Made by a program: the position numbers and the translations under genes. Positions 46,130 through 56,722 of a stretch of 64,000 nt of DNA are shown piece by piece. The stretch covers positions 20,721 through 84,720 of the forward strand of contig VRVR01000043.1 of assembly GCA_009859145.1 (NCBI GenBank), given 5' to 3'. The notes beneath the pieces were generated by a model. The model was given only the letters and a program-made list of their open reading frames with translations. It had not been told where the DNA came from and ran no database searches. Source of the stretch: Andalucia godoyi (Eukaryota > Discoba > Jakobea > Jakobida > Andaluciidae). Positions within the stretch are counted from its first letter, which is position 1. Each line of letters begins with the position of its first letter.

Positions 46130-48664
46130 ATGCAGATGAAGCGAAGGCGAGTGTGGATCGTGGTGGCGGGTGCACTATTCCTTGTTTTTGCGGCAGTGCT
46201 CTCTCTGCACCCGCCGAGTCGATCCGCAATCACAGCGGATGCAGATGCCATCGTTCTCACAACAACGACAACGAGTCCGATGATAACGAGTCCGCCGATG
46301 GTGGAAAGTGTGGGGCAGGTGTGGCCGCAGGAGGCGGGACAAGTGTTTCGATTTCCTGGTGTTTCGGCGGTCGATCTTCTGGCGTCGTTGCCGAACGCGC
46401 CACATTCGCTGCTGAAGAGCCTGCGGACACACCACGATGCATCAAGAATGCAGAATGCTATCCGCGAAGATATCTTGGCTGGTGCTTCAGCTGTGCAGTC
46501 ACCACACATCAGGCTCTTCTCGATCAATGACTCTATACCATCCTCTAACTCTTCCATCAGCAGCAATGCCAATAGCACGGACACCGCCTCTGGCCCTCTC
46601 AGTTGCTCCAACTCGTCGTCCTGCACCTGCTCGAACGAGACTCTCTGTAGCAACGGTACTCTCTGCAACTCGTCTTGCACCTACTCGAACGAGACTCTCT
46701 GCAGCAATGTTACTCTCTGCAACTCATCCTGCACCTGCTCGAACGAGACTCTCTGCAGCAACGGTACTCTCTGCAACTCGTCTTGCACCTGCTCGAACGA
46801 AACTCTCTGCAGCAACGGTACTCTCTGCAACTCGTCTTGCACCTGCTCGAACGAGACTCTCTGCAGCAACGGTACTCTCTGCAACTCATCCTGCACCTGC
46901 TCGAACGAAACTCTCTGCAGCAACGGTACTCTCTGCAACTCGTCTTGCACCTGCTCGAACGAAACTCTCTGCAGCAATGTTACTCTCTGCAACTCATCCT
47001 GCACCTGCTCAAACGAGACTCTCTGCAGCAACGGTACTCTCTGCAACTCGTCTTGCACCTGCTCGAACGAAACTCTCTGTAGCAACGGTACCCTTGGCAA
47101 CTCGTCGACACCTGCGAACGGGTCTCTGTATGAGTTTCAGACGTTTGAATTCCAGAAACCATCTGCTCTTCCGGGCCAGACGCGCGGCCGAATCCGTATG
47201 GCTGGATCAGCACAGCCAGGGTTTGTCCAGTACCAGTTTCGAATGCAGTTTGACCCGTCTACGATCTTTCGGTTCGATATAGCGCCGAGGATGGACTGGG
47301 GCACAGCGTTTGTGTGGCATTCAGACCCTCGCTCCTCGGCTGTGAACAATGCGCGCGTGTATTTCCCGCCGGCACTTGGATGGTGGACTGTCACGGTCGA
47401 GATTGTGCATCCTGCAACAGTCGCAGAACCGTTCATCACTGCGGATCTCGTTCTCACTTCTGACCCATTGCCTCCAGTCACTCAAGTGTTTTGCATGGGT
47501 TGGAAAACGGATTCGCAATATGTGAATCCTAAGACTGTCCTCTTCATGGTCTACTTCGATGGGTGGCACTCGTCATTTTCTTCCTCCTCCTCCAATAGCG
47601 ATGGGAACTGGATGGATGTGCTGAACGAAGTGGTGTTTACACCATCGATGGGTCGGTGGATGCCGGGGGCCGGATCTGTTGGCCGTCGCTTGCTGCCGAT
47701 GATGACGCGCCGATGGGTACCGCAGGCGGGCCAGAATGCGTGGGAACCCACCACGATTGACATCCGAAGAACGGCTATTATGGTGGTAGACCCGTGGAAT
47801 GGCGGTAATGGCATCTTCTCTGCAGCGCTGAATGCATTCTTGGAACGAGCACGGGAAACGGGACTGTTGGTCATTCTGGCACCTGGTAATCTTGCCGACA
47901 AGTACATGGGTACGGAGGGAACGTTTGGTGCGTATGCTGCGCAGTACGTGTTCTATCCGGGATTTGACGAGGATTTACAGCCAAATGTGAACCTGGGGCT
48001 TGCTCGTGCGCAGTCTGTCGCCGAATGCCGTGGGCAGCAAGTGTCGTCTCCTGGCTGTGCTGCGATTCTAGCGCCTTGGCCCGGAGTGGGCGATCCAGAT
48101 TTTGAAGCATTCGTGAACGGTAGCAATTCGGGCCAATCGACAAGCGGCAACATCACTGTTGGTGGGCTGAACGCAACTGTGAACGGAACCGCGAACGGGA
48201 ACGAAACCACAGACGGGGCGAGTCGGTGGATGAGGCCAGAGGATGTGGCCCGTGGAGTGATGAAGGTGTCGCAGTTTGGACGACCATCATGTCCGTACGA
48301 GAACGACCCCGAGCATATGCAGCGCAGTATTTCAGATGTCTTTACTTGGCACCGGATCAACAAGTGCATACGCATCGACAATGATGATGTGGTGATTGAG
48401 CACACGCGGCCATTCCAGGCGCTTCTGCAGTTCTACAACATCGACAATGTTATCATTGCTGGTGGCGCACTGCAGCAATGCATCGTCGGCAGAAACACTG
48501 GTCTGGTTGCTCTCCACATGATCGGAAAACGGATTATTCTTGCACGTGACTACATAGTGGATATTGACGATTCATACGAAAGTAAGGACGATATCATGCG
48601 GTCACTCGAGAAGCTTTACAATGTCGAGACCGTCGACATCCGAGGAATCGGAATGCCGTTCTGA
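46130..48664 (+). CDS. Type II membrane/secreted isochorismatase-fold hydrolase with glycosylation-rich tandem repeats
   Basis: 844 aa from the ATG at 46130 (MQMKRRRVWIVVAGALFLVF), a basic start plus one hydrophobic helix: a signal anchor or signal peptide. Residues ~165-325 are nine near-identical 18-residue repeats (SNETLCSNGTLCNSSCTC), each with three N-glycosylation sequons and four cysteines. A beta-rich region follows (~340-480), then the cysteine-hydrolase domain: IRRTAIMVVDPWNGG with D554, FERARETGLLVILAPGN-like helix-strand, and NVIIAGGALQQCIVGRNTGL with C784. This fits the Asp-Cys part of the isochorismatase triad; the lysine was not placed with confidence. Substrate is unknown. Surface display of such a hydrolase on a heavily glycosylated stalk is unusual. 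Confidence 0.75.
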   Translation: MQMKRRRVWIVVAGALFLVFAAVLSLHPPSRSAITADADAIVLTTTTTSPMITSPPMVESVGQVWPQEAGQVFRFPGVSAVDLLASLPNAPHSLLKSLRTHHDASRMQNAIREDILAGASAVQSPHIRLFSINDSIPSSNSSISSNANSTDTASGPLSCSNSSSCTCSNETLCSNGTLCNSSCTYSNETLCSNVTLCNSSCTCSNETLCSNGTLCNSSCTCSNETLCSNGTLCNSSCTCSNETLCSNGTLCNSSCTCSNETLCSNGTLCNSSCTCSNETLCSNVTLCNSSCTCSNETLCSNGTLCNSSCTCSNETLCSNGTLGNSSTPANGSLYEFQTFEFQKPSALPGQTRGRIRMAGSAQPGFVQYQFRMQFDPSTIFRFDIAPRMDWGTAFVWHSDPRSSAVNNARVYFPPALGWWTVTVEIVHPATVAEPFITADLVLTSDPLPPVTQVFCMGWKTDSQYVNPKTVLFMVYFDGWHSSFSSSSSNSDGNWMDVLNEVVFTPSMGRWMPGAGSVGRRLLPMMTRRWVPQAGQNAWEPTTIDIRRTAIMVVDPWNGGNGIFSAALNAFLERARETGLLVILAPGNLADKYMGTEGTFGAYAAQYVFYPGFDEDLQPNVNLGLARAQSVAECRGQQVSSPGCAAILAPWPGVGDPDFEAFVNGSNSGQSTSGNITVGGLNATVNGTANGNETTDGASRWMRPEDVARGVMKVSQFGRPSCPYENDPEHMQRSISDVFTWHRINKCIRIDNDDVVIEHTRPFQALLQFYNIDNVIIAGGALQQCIVGRNTGLVALHMIGKRIILARDYIVDIDDSYESKDDIMRSLEKLYNVETVDIRGIGMPF
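46621..47106 (+). repeat. 54-bp in-frame tandem repeat, nine copies
   Basis: Nine consecutive 54-bp units with few differences (for example GGT/GTT in the NGT/NVT codon and one TAC for TGC in unit 2). The last unit is the most divergent. Near identity of units suggests recent expansion or homogenisation and likely length variation between strains. Confidence 0.95.
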
Positions 48665-49570
48665 GCGCGAGGAGTGCAGCCCGGAGAACTGGAATCGGGA
48701 TCCGGTTTCTTGCTGAGACGGTAAGGAATGTCCAGCCGCCAGCTCCCCAGCTTCATGTATTGTGGGACAGGAGAGGAGGAATTTGGACGGCCGAAGTCGG
48801 TGAGAGGACTGATCACCGAGCAATTAAGACGGCAAAAGACAGACAGAAAGAAGAAGAGAAAATGATTTATAGAATTTTGAATGCGTATTCTATGTATATT
48901 TGGAATAGTATTGGATTGTACCAATATGGAATTGTTGTGTTTCCTGATTAATTAAAAAAACGTATGATTGATGTATACGTATTATTATTATTATTATTAC
49001 TTTCTTGGTTTCTGTGACAAGGTAGTGTGTTTTGAAGTTTGGAGCTGACGATGCCCGCTCGGCGCCTGTGTTTTTGTGCAACAAATGCTGTTGAGCTTCA
49101 CCCACACTGGGGCCCCGTGTGTAGTTTAAAAAATGAACGTTGGAGGAAACAGAATGTGGTTGGCGGTGTTGAGCTGATCCGACCAGACTGCAAACCTCTC
49201 GAACACCCTCGGGATTGCGGAAAACAGTACTCCTCCATCTTTATCGGATTGGCCGGTGTCGTCGTGCTGTTGTAGAGAAAGACGCAGTTGTTGTAGACCT
49301 TGTCGAAGACTTCGCAAATACGACGAAGCGAGCGTTTCTCTCCGAGGAATCAGGAGTAATGAATGTTGGCACACAAACCCGCCAGTCGTAAAACAGTCCA
49401 AAAATCTCCCATCTTTTTTCGCTCGGCATCTCCAGCACAGAGTCCAACGGCCGTTCTCTCTTTTCTGCTTTCTGCTGCGTGTTTGTGTGTTTGTGTGTGT
49501 GTGTGTGTCTGTGTTTTGGGTGCGTGTGGAGGTGAAAAAGGCAAAGAGAAGAATATAATTCGTTTTCGAG
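48665..49570. other. Intergenic region with GT-rich tract
   Basis: About 900 bp between two + strand genes. It holds an ATT repeat at 48979-48998 and a GT-rich tract at about 49478-49520, ~55 bp before the sedolisin start. Short ATG-initiated frames exist on both strands (for example 49051-49275 on +, 74 codons with a hydrophobic end), but they overlap each other and none is recognisable. Confidence 0.4.
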
Positions 49571-52231
49571 ATGCGTGAAAATCGGTATCGGTGCTCTGTG
49601 CTCTTTGCAGCCGTTGCTCTTCTTGTCGTCCTTGGAGCGATTGGAAGCGCGACTGCGAGTGATGGTGTGGTGAATCGGGTGCAGATTGCGACGGAGCACC
49701 CGGCTTCGCTTCACTACGAGAACCATGCAGAGACACGGTCACTGTGGATGCATCGGATCGAGACGCTGGACACGGACTCCGCGATGGTGGAAATTACTAT
49801 TGGGATTCCGCACAAGCAGTCGTCGCTCGATTGGCTGGAGCGCCGCTTCAATGAGGTGTCGAATCCAGACTTGCCGACCTACGGGGCGTTTGAAACATTC
49901 GACTCCATCCGACAGCAGATGATTCCGGACGACTCGCACGGTGCTGTGATCCTTGGGTTTCTCGCGGAGCATACGGCAGTCGTCAGCGAAAACCGGTTCC
50001 AATACACGTATATGAAGGACCACCTGAAAGTGTCGATGCTGGGATCTGAGGTACGGCGGGTGTTTGGAGTTGCAGAGCTTGCGCGTATGGATGATGGTCT
50101 GATCCGCGCGCTCCAGCAACCTACGTTGCCAGGCCATGTTGCCTCACATGTCCAATTCGTGGTTGGATTGGGAAGCTTTTATCACATGCGAAAGGCAGGG
50201 AAGCAGAATAAGAAGGCTTCACTGTCGCTCTCCAGCCTCTTCAACCAGTTTTCCATTCCATCCCCCTCCTCCCCGTCGTCGTCGTCGTCCGCGTCGGTGG
50301 GAAGTCTGCAGGCTGTCTCGGGAATGTTCCAAATGATTGCTGGGCCTGCGTCGGTTTTCGTCGGAGTGCCTGTGCTGTGCCCGAACGGGCAGTATGGAGC
50401 GTACCAACCCGTGGGCCAGTACTGTTCAGACCAAGGCACGGCATTATTGACATCCGTTGAGATTGGCTTGTACTACACGTTGAACTTCTGGACAAATGTA
50501 TCGGCAAACTCGTACCCGTTTTTCGCGGAGACGTTCCAGATGCGAGATTTTCAAAATGGTCTTGCAACCGACTACACAACGGCGATTCTTATGCGACAGG
50601 TTGATGCGCTGGATGGTCAGCAAGTCACTGGGTTCGTACGCCTTTTGTTCTCGGATGGGTCTGTCGTGAAAATGACAGCCGCTGCTGCAGTGGTGCCTTC
50701 GCGACTGGCAACTATTGAAGATTTGCGAACATTGTACGACATTCCGCCAGGGATGTCCGCAGTTAGCTGCACAAGAGGAGGAGTTGCTGTGATCGAATTT
50801 AACAATGGTGGATACAACCCGTCGGATCTCCTCTCGTTCTTGAACTTGGACGGAATGCCTTCTCCGGCCTCCTGTGCCGGAGTGGTCGTTCTCGGGTTCA
50901 ATCCCGGTGCTACTGCCGAGTGCTCTGCTTGTGGTGAAGCAGCTCTCGATATCCAGGTTGCTGCTGCAGTTGCGCGCGGAGTGTCCGTCGCGTTCTATCT
51001 CAATTCTACCGATGCGTCGTTCCAGAGCTTTGTGTCCTATTTTCTAAGCGTTCCGACGTGGAGCGTGCAGCCGCTGGTGCACTCGATCAGCTGGGGCGCG
51101 CCGGAAGGATACTGGTCGCAGAGCATGATTACGTCCATGGATACGCAGATGCAGATTCTCGGAACCAGCGGCATTTCCGTTCTCGCATCCTCCGGCGACA
51201 ATGGTGTTTTGGATAGCACTACTCCTAACTCTGTCTGCTCTTGTTCATCGTACTGCGTGAACTATCCTGCTTCCAGTATGTACGCAACATCCGTCGGTGC
51301 AACACGGTTTTCGTCTGGGTCTACGCCCATGTGTGCTTCCCTGAATCCGCTTTCGGGCTCGAACGTCTTCTACGGAAGTCACCTGGCCTCAGACACGTCA
51401 TCTTCGTCAACTCCGTTCATGTGCAGCTCGGTTGGCGAAGTGGTTTGCTCCACGCTCGGAGGCGCCGCTCTTATTTCATCTGGAGGAGGGTTCTCGCAGC
51501 TGTATGCAGCGCCGTCCTACGCTGCAGCAATGACGAATGCATACTATGCCATGTTCTCTCCGAGAGAAGGCGGACTTTCGGCCGGTGGACGTGGTGTTCC
51601 TGATATCTCGGCGATTGGACACAACTACCCAGTGGTTCTGCAGGGTAACTGGGGCATATACGACGGCACATCTGCATCGTCGCCTCTGGTTGCAGCAATG
51701 GTTGCATTGATCAACGATCGTCTTCTTGCAGATGGATACTCCGGAATGGGTCCGCTAAATCCATTCTTGTACGGCGTTGCCACGAAGTATCCGGAGGCAT
51801 ACCGCGATGTTGTGATGGGAAATAATGGATGTGCAGAAATGCAGAGTTCCGGCATGTCGTGCTGCGCCGGCTTCAATGCCGCTCCTGGGTGGGATGCGTC
51901 AACTGGAATTGGTACTCCAAGATTCCAGTCACTAATGTCGGCCGCTGTTGCAGTGAAGCAAGGTGGATTGTCTCGAGCGCCGGCATGGCTTTCCCAGGGC
52001 ATCCAGGGCATCCAGGGAACGAAAGGACAGCAGGGATCCAAAGCGGATGCAGATGATTCTCTGCGCACTGCACAGGCGGCTCTTGTACTGGTCATCATCA
52101 TGATGATCATCACTGCAGGTCTGGCGGTCTATGTGTTCCTTCTCTCCAGAAAGATGCCGTCCGCGGAATCCCTCCGACCCACTACTGCGCAAATGTCCGG
52201 GGAATCAACCGTCTCGTACTCAAAATTCTGA
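49571..52231 (+). CDS. Membrane-anchored sedolisin (S53), tripeptidyl-peptidase I-like
   Basis: 886 aa from the ATG at 49571. A signal peptide (VLFAAVALLVVLGAIGSATA) is followed by the pro-kumamolisin activation domain (~40-200: ITIGIPHKQSSLDWLERRFN; LPTYGAFETFDSIRQQM) and the S53 catalytic domain. Catalytic residues are E456 and D460 in GEAALDIQ, the oxyanion Asp D543 in ASSGDNGVLDS, and nucleophile S701 in YDGTSASSPLVAAM. A C-terminal helix (~835-858, LVLVIIMMIITAGLAVYVFL) with a short cytoplasmic tail anchors it, which human lysosomal TPP1 lacks. The family consists of acid serine-carboxyl peptidases of lysosomes or secretion; TPP1 removes N-terminal tripeptides. An insertion at about 215-240 is Ser/Pro rich. 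All residues needed for activity appear present. Confidence 0.9.
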   Translation: MRENRYRCSVLFAAVALLVVLGAIGSATASDGVVNRVQIATEHPASLHYENHAETRSLWMHRIETLDTDSAMVEITIGIPHKQSSLDWLERRFNEVSNPDLPTYGAFETFDSIRQQMIPDDSHGAVILGFLAEHTAVVSENRFQYTYMKDHLKVSMLGSEVRRVFGVAELARMDDGLIRALQQPTLPGHVASHVQFVVGLGSFYHMRKAGKQNKKASLSLSSLFNQFSIPSPSSPSSSSSASVGSLQAVSGMFQMIAGPASVFVGVPVLCPNGQYGAYQPVGQYCSDQGTALLTSVEIGLYYTLNFWTNVSANSYPFFAETFQMRDFQNGLATDYTTAILMRQVDALDGQQVTGFVRLLFSDGSVVKMTAAAAVVPSRLATIEDLRTLYDIPPGMSAVSCTRGGVAVIEFNNGGYNPSDLLSFLNLDGMPSPASCAGVVVLGFNPGATAECSACGEAALDIQVAAAVARGVSVAFYLNSTDASFQSFVSYFLSVPTWSVQPLVHSISWGAPEGYWSQSMITSMDTQMQILGTSGISVLASSGDNGVLDSTTPNSVCSCSSYCVNYPASSMYATSVGATRFSSGSTPMCASLNPLSGSNVFYGSHLASDTSSSSTPFMCSSVGEVVCSTLGGAALISSGGGFSQLYAAPSYAAAMTNAYYAMFSPREGGLSAGGRGVPDISAIGHNYPVVLQGNWGIYDGTSASSPLVAAMVALINDRLLADGYSGMGPLNPFLYGVATKYPEAYRDVVMGNNGCAEMQSSGMSCCAGFNAAPGWDASTGIGTPRFQSLMSAAVAVKQGGLSRAPAWLSQGIQGIQGTKGQQGSKADADDSLRTAQAALVLVIIMMIITAGLAVYVFLLSRKMPSAESLRPTTAQMSGESTVSYSKF

Positions 52232-52507
52232 CACCCCCCCGGATTCTCTCGATGCCTGCACGCGCCAGTTGTAAGTAAAGTTTCTGCTGCAGTCTTCGTC
52301 ATCCGCACCAAGCAATGACAGGACTGACATCTCTCTATGTATCCTCTCTGCTGTCATTCATTCTCGTGAATAATAAGCTTTGCTTTTCCTCCGTCTCTTC
52401 TAACCTTCTTCTTTTCTTTTCCATTGTTGGTTTCTTTTGGGTATTTCTGAACAAGCAGAAGAACAAAAGGAGATTGAGCGAGCAAGCAAGACAGAGAGAG
52501 AGAGAGA

Positions 52508-55213
52508 ATGACTGTTTCTGGCACGCACCCTTTTTCTCATGTAAAGGAGAGCCTTTCGTCTTCACTGTCATATTTTTCGTTGCCGAAGCTTGATGCCGAG
52601 CGTGTTGCGAAGCTTCCGTACTCGATCCGAGTTCTTTTGGAGGCAGTTGTACGGAACTGCGATGGACTTGCGATTACCGCGGATGCAGTGTCAACTGTTC
52701 TTGAGTGGCCGACTACTTCGCAACAGGACAAGGAAGTGCCGTTCACTCCGGCGCGTGTTCTGATGCAAGACTTCACTGGTGTTCCTGCGATTGTTGATCT
52801 CGCTGCGATGCGAGATGCAATGGCGCGGCTTGGAGGAGATCCTGCAAAGATCAATCCGCTTGTTCCAGTGGATCTGGTGATTGACCACTCCGTGCAGGTC
52901 GATGTTGCACGAACCGCTGATGCTGCAGAGGAGAACGCCCGTCTTGAGTTTGCACGCAATGAAGAGCGCTTCCGCTTTTTGAAGTGGGGTTCGACTGCTT
53001 TTGACGACCTTACGATTGTTCCGCCAGGCTCCGGAATTGTGCATCAGGTGAATCTGGAGTATCTTGCTCGATGTGTCTTCTTCCGCAACGGGCTTGCATA
53101 CCCGGATACACTCGTTGGTACAGACTCGCACACGACGATGATCAACGGTCTCGGAATTCTCGGATGGGGCGTCGGTGGTATTGAGGCCGAAGCAGCAATG
53201 CTTGGTCAGCCCCAGGCAATGGTCCTGCCCAAGGTTGTCGGTGTGAAGCTCACGGGGAAGCTGCCGTCGATTGCAACCGCCACGGATCTTGTTCTTACGC
53301 TCGTCGCAATGCTCCGAAAGCACGGCGTTGTTGGAAAGTTTGTGGAGTTCTATGGTCCAGGTGCAATGCAGCTGACGACTGCCGATCGCGCAACCATTGC
53401 AAACATGGCTCCCGAGTATGGCGCAACTTGCGGCTTCTTCCCTGTGGATGCCGTTACTCTTGACTATTTGCGACAGACGGGACGTCCGACAGAAACTGTT
53501 CAGTTGATCGAGCAGTACTTGCGAGCCAATATGCTCTTTGTTGCAGAGGGCCAGGTGGATGCGCAGATCCACTACTCGGAACACATGGAGCTAGATCTTG
53601 CAACCATTGTTTCTTGCGTTGCCGGTCCGAAGCGTCCGCATGATCTCGTCAAAGTTGCAAACATGCCTGCCGATTTTGCATCATGCCTGACGGCCAAGCT
53701 CGGATTCAAGGGATTCGCAATCGCACCAGAGGCTGTGACAAAGAAGGCTGCCTTTGAATTTCAGGGCGAGCAGTTCGAGCTTGCACATGGAGACGTCGTC
53801 ATTGCAGCAATCACTTCTTGCACAAACACATCAAATCCCGCAGTCATGATCGGCGCCGGTCTGCTTGCAAAGAAGGCTGTCGAGAAGGGTCTGTCGATCA
53901 AGCCCTACATCAAGACGTCGCTGTCCCCTGGGTCTGGAGTTGTGACGCAGTATCTCAAGCATTCCGGACTTCAGCAGTACTTGGATGCTTTGGGTTTCAA
54001 CACCGTCGGATACGGCTGCATGACGTGCATTGGAAACTCGGGAGATCTCCCCGAGCCGGTGTCCAAGGCTATTACAGAAGGCGACGTTGTTGCCGCTGCT
54101 GTCCTCTCCGGAAACCGCAACTTTGAGGCCCGTGTGCACCCGTTGACTCGTGCTAACTACCTTGCATCTCCACCGTTGGTTGTTGCCTATGCTCTTGCTG
54201 GGAATTGCAGCCTTGACTTTGCAAAGCAGCCTCTTGGTGTTGATTCGACTGGAAACCCCGTCTTTTTGAGCGAAATCTGGCCTACCGCCGAAGAGATCCA
54301 GCAAGTCATCAGCTCTTCTGTTCTTGCTACCATGTTCTCTGAGGTCTACGCCTCTATCAAGAATGGTACTCCTCGTTGGAATGCTCTGCAGGTTCCCCCC
54401 GGAACGCGCTTCGCGTGGGATGCAGACTCCACCTACATCCACAACCCTCCCTTCTTTGCTACGATGAAAGTTGAGCCCCCCGTCGCGTACGATGCCAATG
54501 CGGAAATTCTCGGGGCATATTGTTTGCTGAATCTCGGGGATTCCATCACCACCGATCACATCTCGCCGGCCGGAAACATTGCCAAGACGTCTCCCGCCGC
54601 ACGTTTCTTGCAGTCTCGCGGAGTTGCACCGACTGATTTCAACTCATATGGTGCCCGCCGAGGAAATGACATTGTCATGCAGATGGGAACATATGCCAAC
54701 ACTCGCTTGTTGAACAAGTTGAACGGCGCGTCTGTGTATGGCCCCAAGACTGTTCATGTTCCGTCAAACGAGTCGCTGGACATCTATGATGCCTCGCAAC
54801 GGTACATTAGCGAGGGAAAGCCGCTGGTTGTGCTTGCCGGTGCAGAGTATGGATCCGGGTCGTCTCGTGACTGGGCCGCTAAGGGACCGTATCTGTTGGG
54901 AATCAAGGCTGTTGTCGCCGTTTCCTACGAGAGAATCCACCGTGCCAACCTTGTTGGTATGGGTATCGTTCCTTTGCAATTCAAGAATGGACAGAGCGCC
55001 GATTCGCTTGGCTTGACTGGACGCGAGACGTTTGACGTGATTGTTCCGGCACCGAAGGACCTCCGTCCGTTTATGGATGTGACGGTTCGTGTGTCGACTG
55101 GTGTTGAGTTTGTCACGACTTTGCGTTTCGACACCCCGATCGAGTGTGAGTACTTCCGTCATGGAGGTATCTTGCATTATGTGCTCCGCAATCTTCTGGT
55201 TAATAAGGCATAA
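52508..55213 (+). CDS. Aconitate hydratase, cytosolic aconitase/IRP1-like
   Basis: 901 aa from the ATG at 52508, with no obvious targeting sequence. The 4Fe-4S ligands are C438 in [10 protein letters not shown] and C504 and C507 in [10 protein letters not shown], almost the same numbering as human IRP1. Other hallmarks are [20 protein letters not shown] near residue 210, [10 protein letters not shown], and [20 protein letters not shown] and [15 protein letters not shown] in the C-terminal domain. It interconverts citrate and isocitrate. This subfamily (AcnA/IRP1) includes cytosolic enzymes that double as iron-responsive RNA-binding proteins in animals; whether it binds RNA here is unknown. 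A purine GA tract abuts the start codon. Confidence 0.93.
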   Translation: MTVSGTHPFSHVKESLSSSLSYFSLPKLDAERVAKLPYSIRVLLEAVVRNCDGLAITADAVSTVLEWPTTSQQDKEVPFTPARVLMQDFTGVPAIVDLAAMRDAMARLGGDPAKINPLVPVDLVIDHSVQVDVARTADAAEENARLEFARNEERFRFLKWGSTAFDDLTIVPPGSGIVHQVNLEYLARCVFFRNGLAYPDTLVGTDSHTTMINGLGILGWGVGGIEAEAAMLGQPQAMVLPKVVGVKLTGKLPSIATATDLVLTLVAMLRKHGVVGKFVEFYGPGAMQLTTADRATIANMAPEYGATCGFFPVDAVTLDYLRQTGRPTETVQLIEQYLRANMLFVAEGQVDAQIHYSEHMELDLATIVSCVAGPKRPHDLVKVANMPADFASCLTAKLGFKGFAIAPEAVTKKAAFEFQGEQFELAHGDVVIAAITSCTNTSNPAVMIGAGLLAKKAVEKGLSIKPYIKTSLSPGSGVVTQYLKHSGLQQYLDALGFNTVGYGCMTCIGNSGDLPEPVSKAITEGDVVAAAVLSGNRNFEARVHPLTRANYLASPPLVVAYALAGNCSLDFAKQPLGVDSTGNPVFLSEIWPTAEEIQQVISSSVLATMFSEVYASIKNGTPRWNALQVPPGTRFAWDADSTYIHNPPFFATMKVEPPVAYDANAEILGAYCLLNLGDSITTDHISPAGNIAKTSPAARFLQSRGVAPTDFNSYGARRGNDIVMQMGTYANTRLLNKLNGASVYGPKTVHVPSNESLDIYDASQRYISEGKPLVVLAGAEYGSGSSRDWAAKGPYLLGIKAVVAVSYERIHRANLVGMGIVPLQFKNGQSADSLGLTGRETFDVIVPAPKDLRPFMDVTVRVSTGVEFVTTLRFDTPIECEYFRHGGILHYVLRNLLVNKA

Positions 55214-55251
55214 GACGCCCGGTTCTTGGAGTGTTTTGTTTGTGCCGTGGC

Positions 55252-55318
55252 TGTTGGTGTTGGTGTTGGTGTTGATGTTGATGTCGATGTTGATGTTGAT
55301 GTTGATGTTGATGTTGGT
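55252..55318. repeat. GTTGGT/GTTGAT minisatellite
   Basis: About eleven hexamer units of GTTGGT or GTTGAT in the 300-bp space between the convergent aconitase and SPO11 genes. The rest of that space (to 55513) is AT-rich, with a TTA repeat at 55462-55480, and holds no gene. Confidence 0.9.
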
Positions 55319-55513
55319 TGCGTGTCGCCAGGGTGGTTGGAGGTACTTCCATGGAATTGTGCAGATTTGAGGATCTATATTTGTTTGTTGTGAGGAGCGG
55401 AGAAGAAAGATCATTCAAGAAGCAAGTAAACGAAAGTTCGAATTTCTTTATTTATTTCTTTATATATTATTATTATTATTTCGTTTTGCGAATCCTGTTG
55501 CCGACAGGTGATA

Positions 55514-56722
55514 TCAATCTCTCGCTGTAGTCCGAGATGCTACAAGGTTCAGCATTGTGTTATGAAGACTGCTGACGAAGACAGGGAGTCGATCGACATA
55601 AAATGCTTCAATCTCGGCCTTCCACAGCAGCGCCCCAAAGGCAGCGACTTCCCGTGCATACGTTGCATCCTCTCTTACAACCTGCATGGCTTGAATTCGA
55701 CGAAGCACGCGCATGTCATATTCCGTGTAGGGCAGTCGATGTTGGAGCGGTACCAGCGCCTCGGCATCCGCTGCAAACATGCCAAGCCACTGAATAGGCA
55801 CGGTGTAGGCGTGGGATTCTAGCACCATTCCTTGACTGCCATGGGCATAACAAAGGTGGATTGCAAACCCAGAAGGGTTGAAGTCGTACAGTCCAAACAC
55901 CGGAATCTGCAACTGACGTGCGAGGCACGAGAGTGCAACACGAGTCGCGACATCCGGAAACCCGCAGCCCGTTACCAGCACCACGCGAGCACGCACCGGA
56001 AACCCTTCCTCTACTAGTCTCTGAAACACCGCATCCTTTTCTATGACAAGAATCGCCACCAGCGGCCTTTCGTCAGCGCTCGCAAACCGGACGGTGTGCA
56101 ACAAGGAAACGTCGCCGGGTATCGACGTGCGGGTGCCTGCAAGCGAGACGGGGAAGAGCGCGGTGGACTCGCTTGCGTCGCAAACCAGCCCGCATAAGAA
56201 CCCGCGGCCTGTTGTTGTCAGATTCAGCGCATGCCGCGGACATCCAATCATAGCAGCCACTTCTGTGACGGTCGCATTCAGCTTGCGCTGAGTGGAGAAG
56301 AACGGCTTGAGCAGGTAGAACAGTTCACGGATGGATACTCGAGAATGCGAAACGAGCAGCTGATGAATCCGCGAAAGCACCGTCCACATGCGGACATACT
56401 CCGGTGACACTCTGATGAAGGGACCCTCGGAAAGTTCTGCTGACGCATTTGACCGAACACTGTACATTCTGCGACGACTGGTCCGTCGAATCCGCGCGCG
56501 CACTGTCCTGCGGTCATCGTGTTCGTAAGAGAACGCTGGAATGTGAAACGCCGGAACCGAATGAGACGCGCCTGTTGACGTAATCACCATAATGTACTCG
56601 AGGGCGTATTCTTCGATGCGCGTCAGAATGGCTTCTCGGCTCATGCCAGTATCTGCCTCCATAAAAACATCCTCCTCTGCAGTGAGAACGGCCTCCTCCT
56701 GGACGGGTATGCCATCGTCCAT
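55514..56722 (-). CDS. SPO11: SPO11, meiotic DNA double-strand-break transesterase (topoisomerase VI A-like)
   Basis: 402 aa from the ATG at 56722. The winged-helix/CAP domain carries the catalytic tyrosine Y136 in SIRELFYLLKPFF. The Toprim domain follows: VAILVIEKDAVFQRLVEEGF with metal-binding E228, VVLVTGCGFPDVATRVALSC, and LYDFNPSGFAIHLCYAHGSQ. The usual DxD pair reads D280-x-N282, so the second acidic residue is replaced by Asn. Later conserved elements are VPIQWLGMFAADAEALVPL and TEYDMRVLRRI. SPO11 makes the breaks that start meiotic recombination and works with a TopVIB-like partner and accessory factors, none of which is in this window. Its presence implies a sexual or parasexual cycle if active. 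The next gene upstream is SAS-6 on the same strand. Confidence 0.88.
   Translation of the reverse strand: MDDGIPVQEEAVLTAEEDVFMEADTGMSREAILTRIEEYALEYIMVITSTGASHSVPAFHIPAFSYEHDDRRTVRARIRRTSRRRMYSVRSNASAELSEGPFIRVSPEYVRMWTVLSRIHQLLVSHSRVSIRELFYLLKPFFSTQRKLNATVTEVAAMIGCPRHALNLTTTGRGFLCGLVCDASESTALFPVSLAGTRTSIPGDVSLLHTVRFASADERPLVAILVIEKDAVFQRLVEEGFPVRARVVLVTGCGFPDVATRVALSCLARQLQIPVFGLYDFNPSGFAIHLCYAHGSQGMVLESHAYTVPIQWLGMFAADAEALVPLQHRLPYTEYDMRVLRRIQAMQVVREDATYAREVAAFGALLWKAEIEAFYVDRLPVFVSSLHNTMLNLVASRTTARD

Noticed and set aside
46437-47282. Long open frames in all frames over the 54-bp repeat array, including the opposite strand
   Set aside because: The repeat length is a multiple of three with no stops in several frames, so they stay open by chance. 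Only the frame with signal anchor and hydrolase domain is continuous with a known fold.
49126-49401. Protein-like minus strand frame upstream of the sedolisin gene
   Set aside because: It has no ATG, and neighbouring frames that do (for example from 49443) need an unsupported splice. A + strand frame over the same bases is equally plausible.
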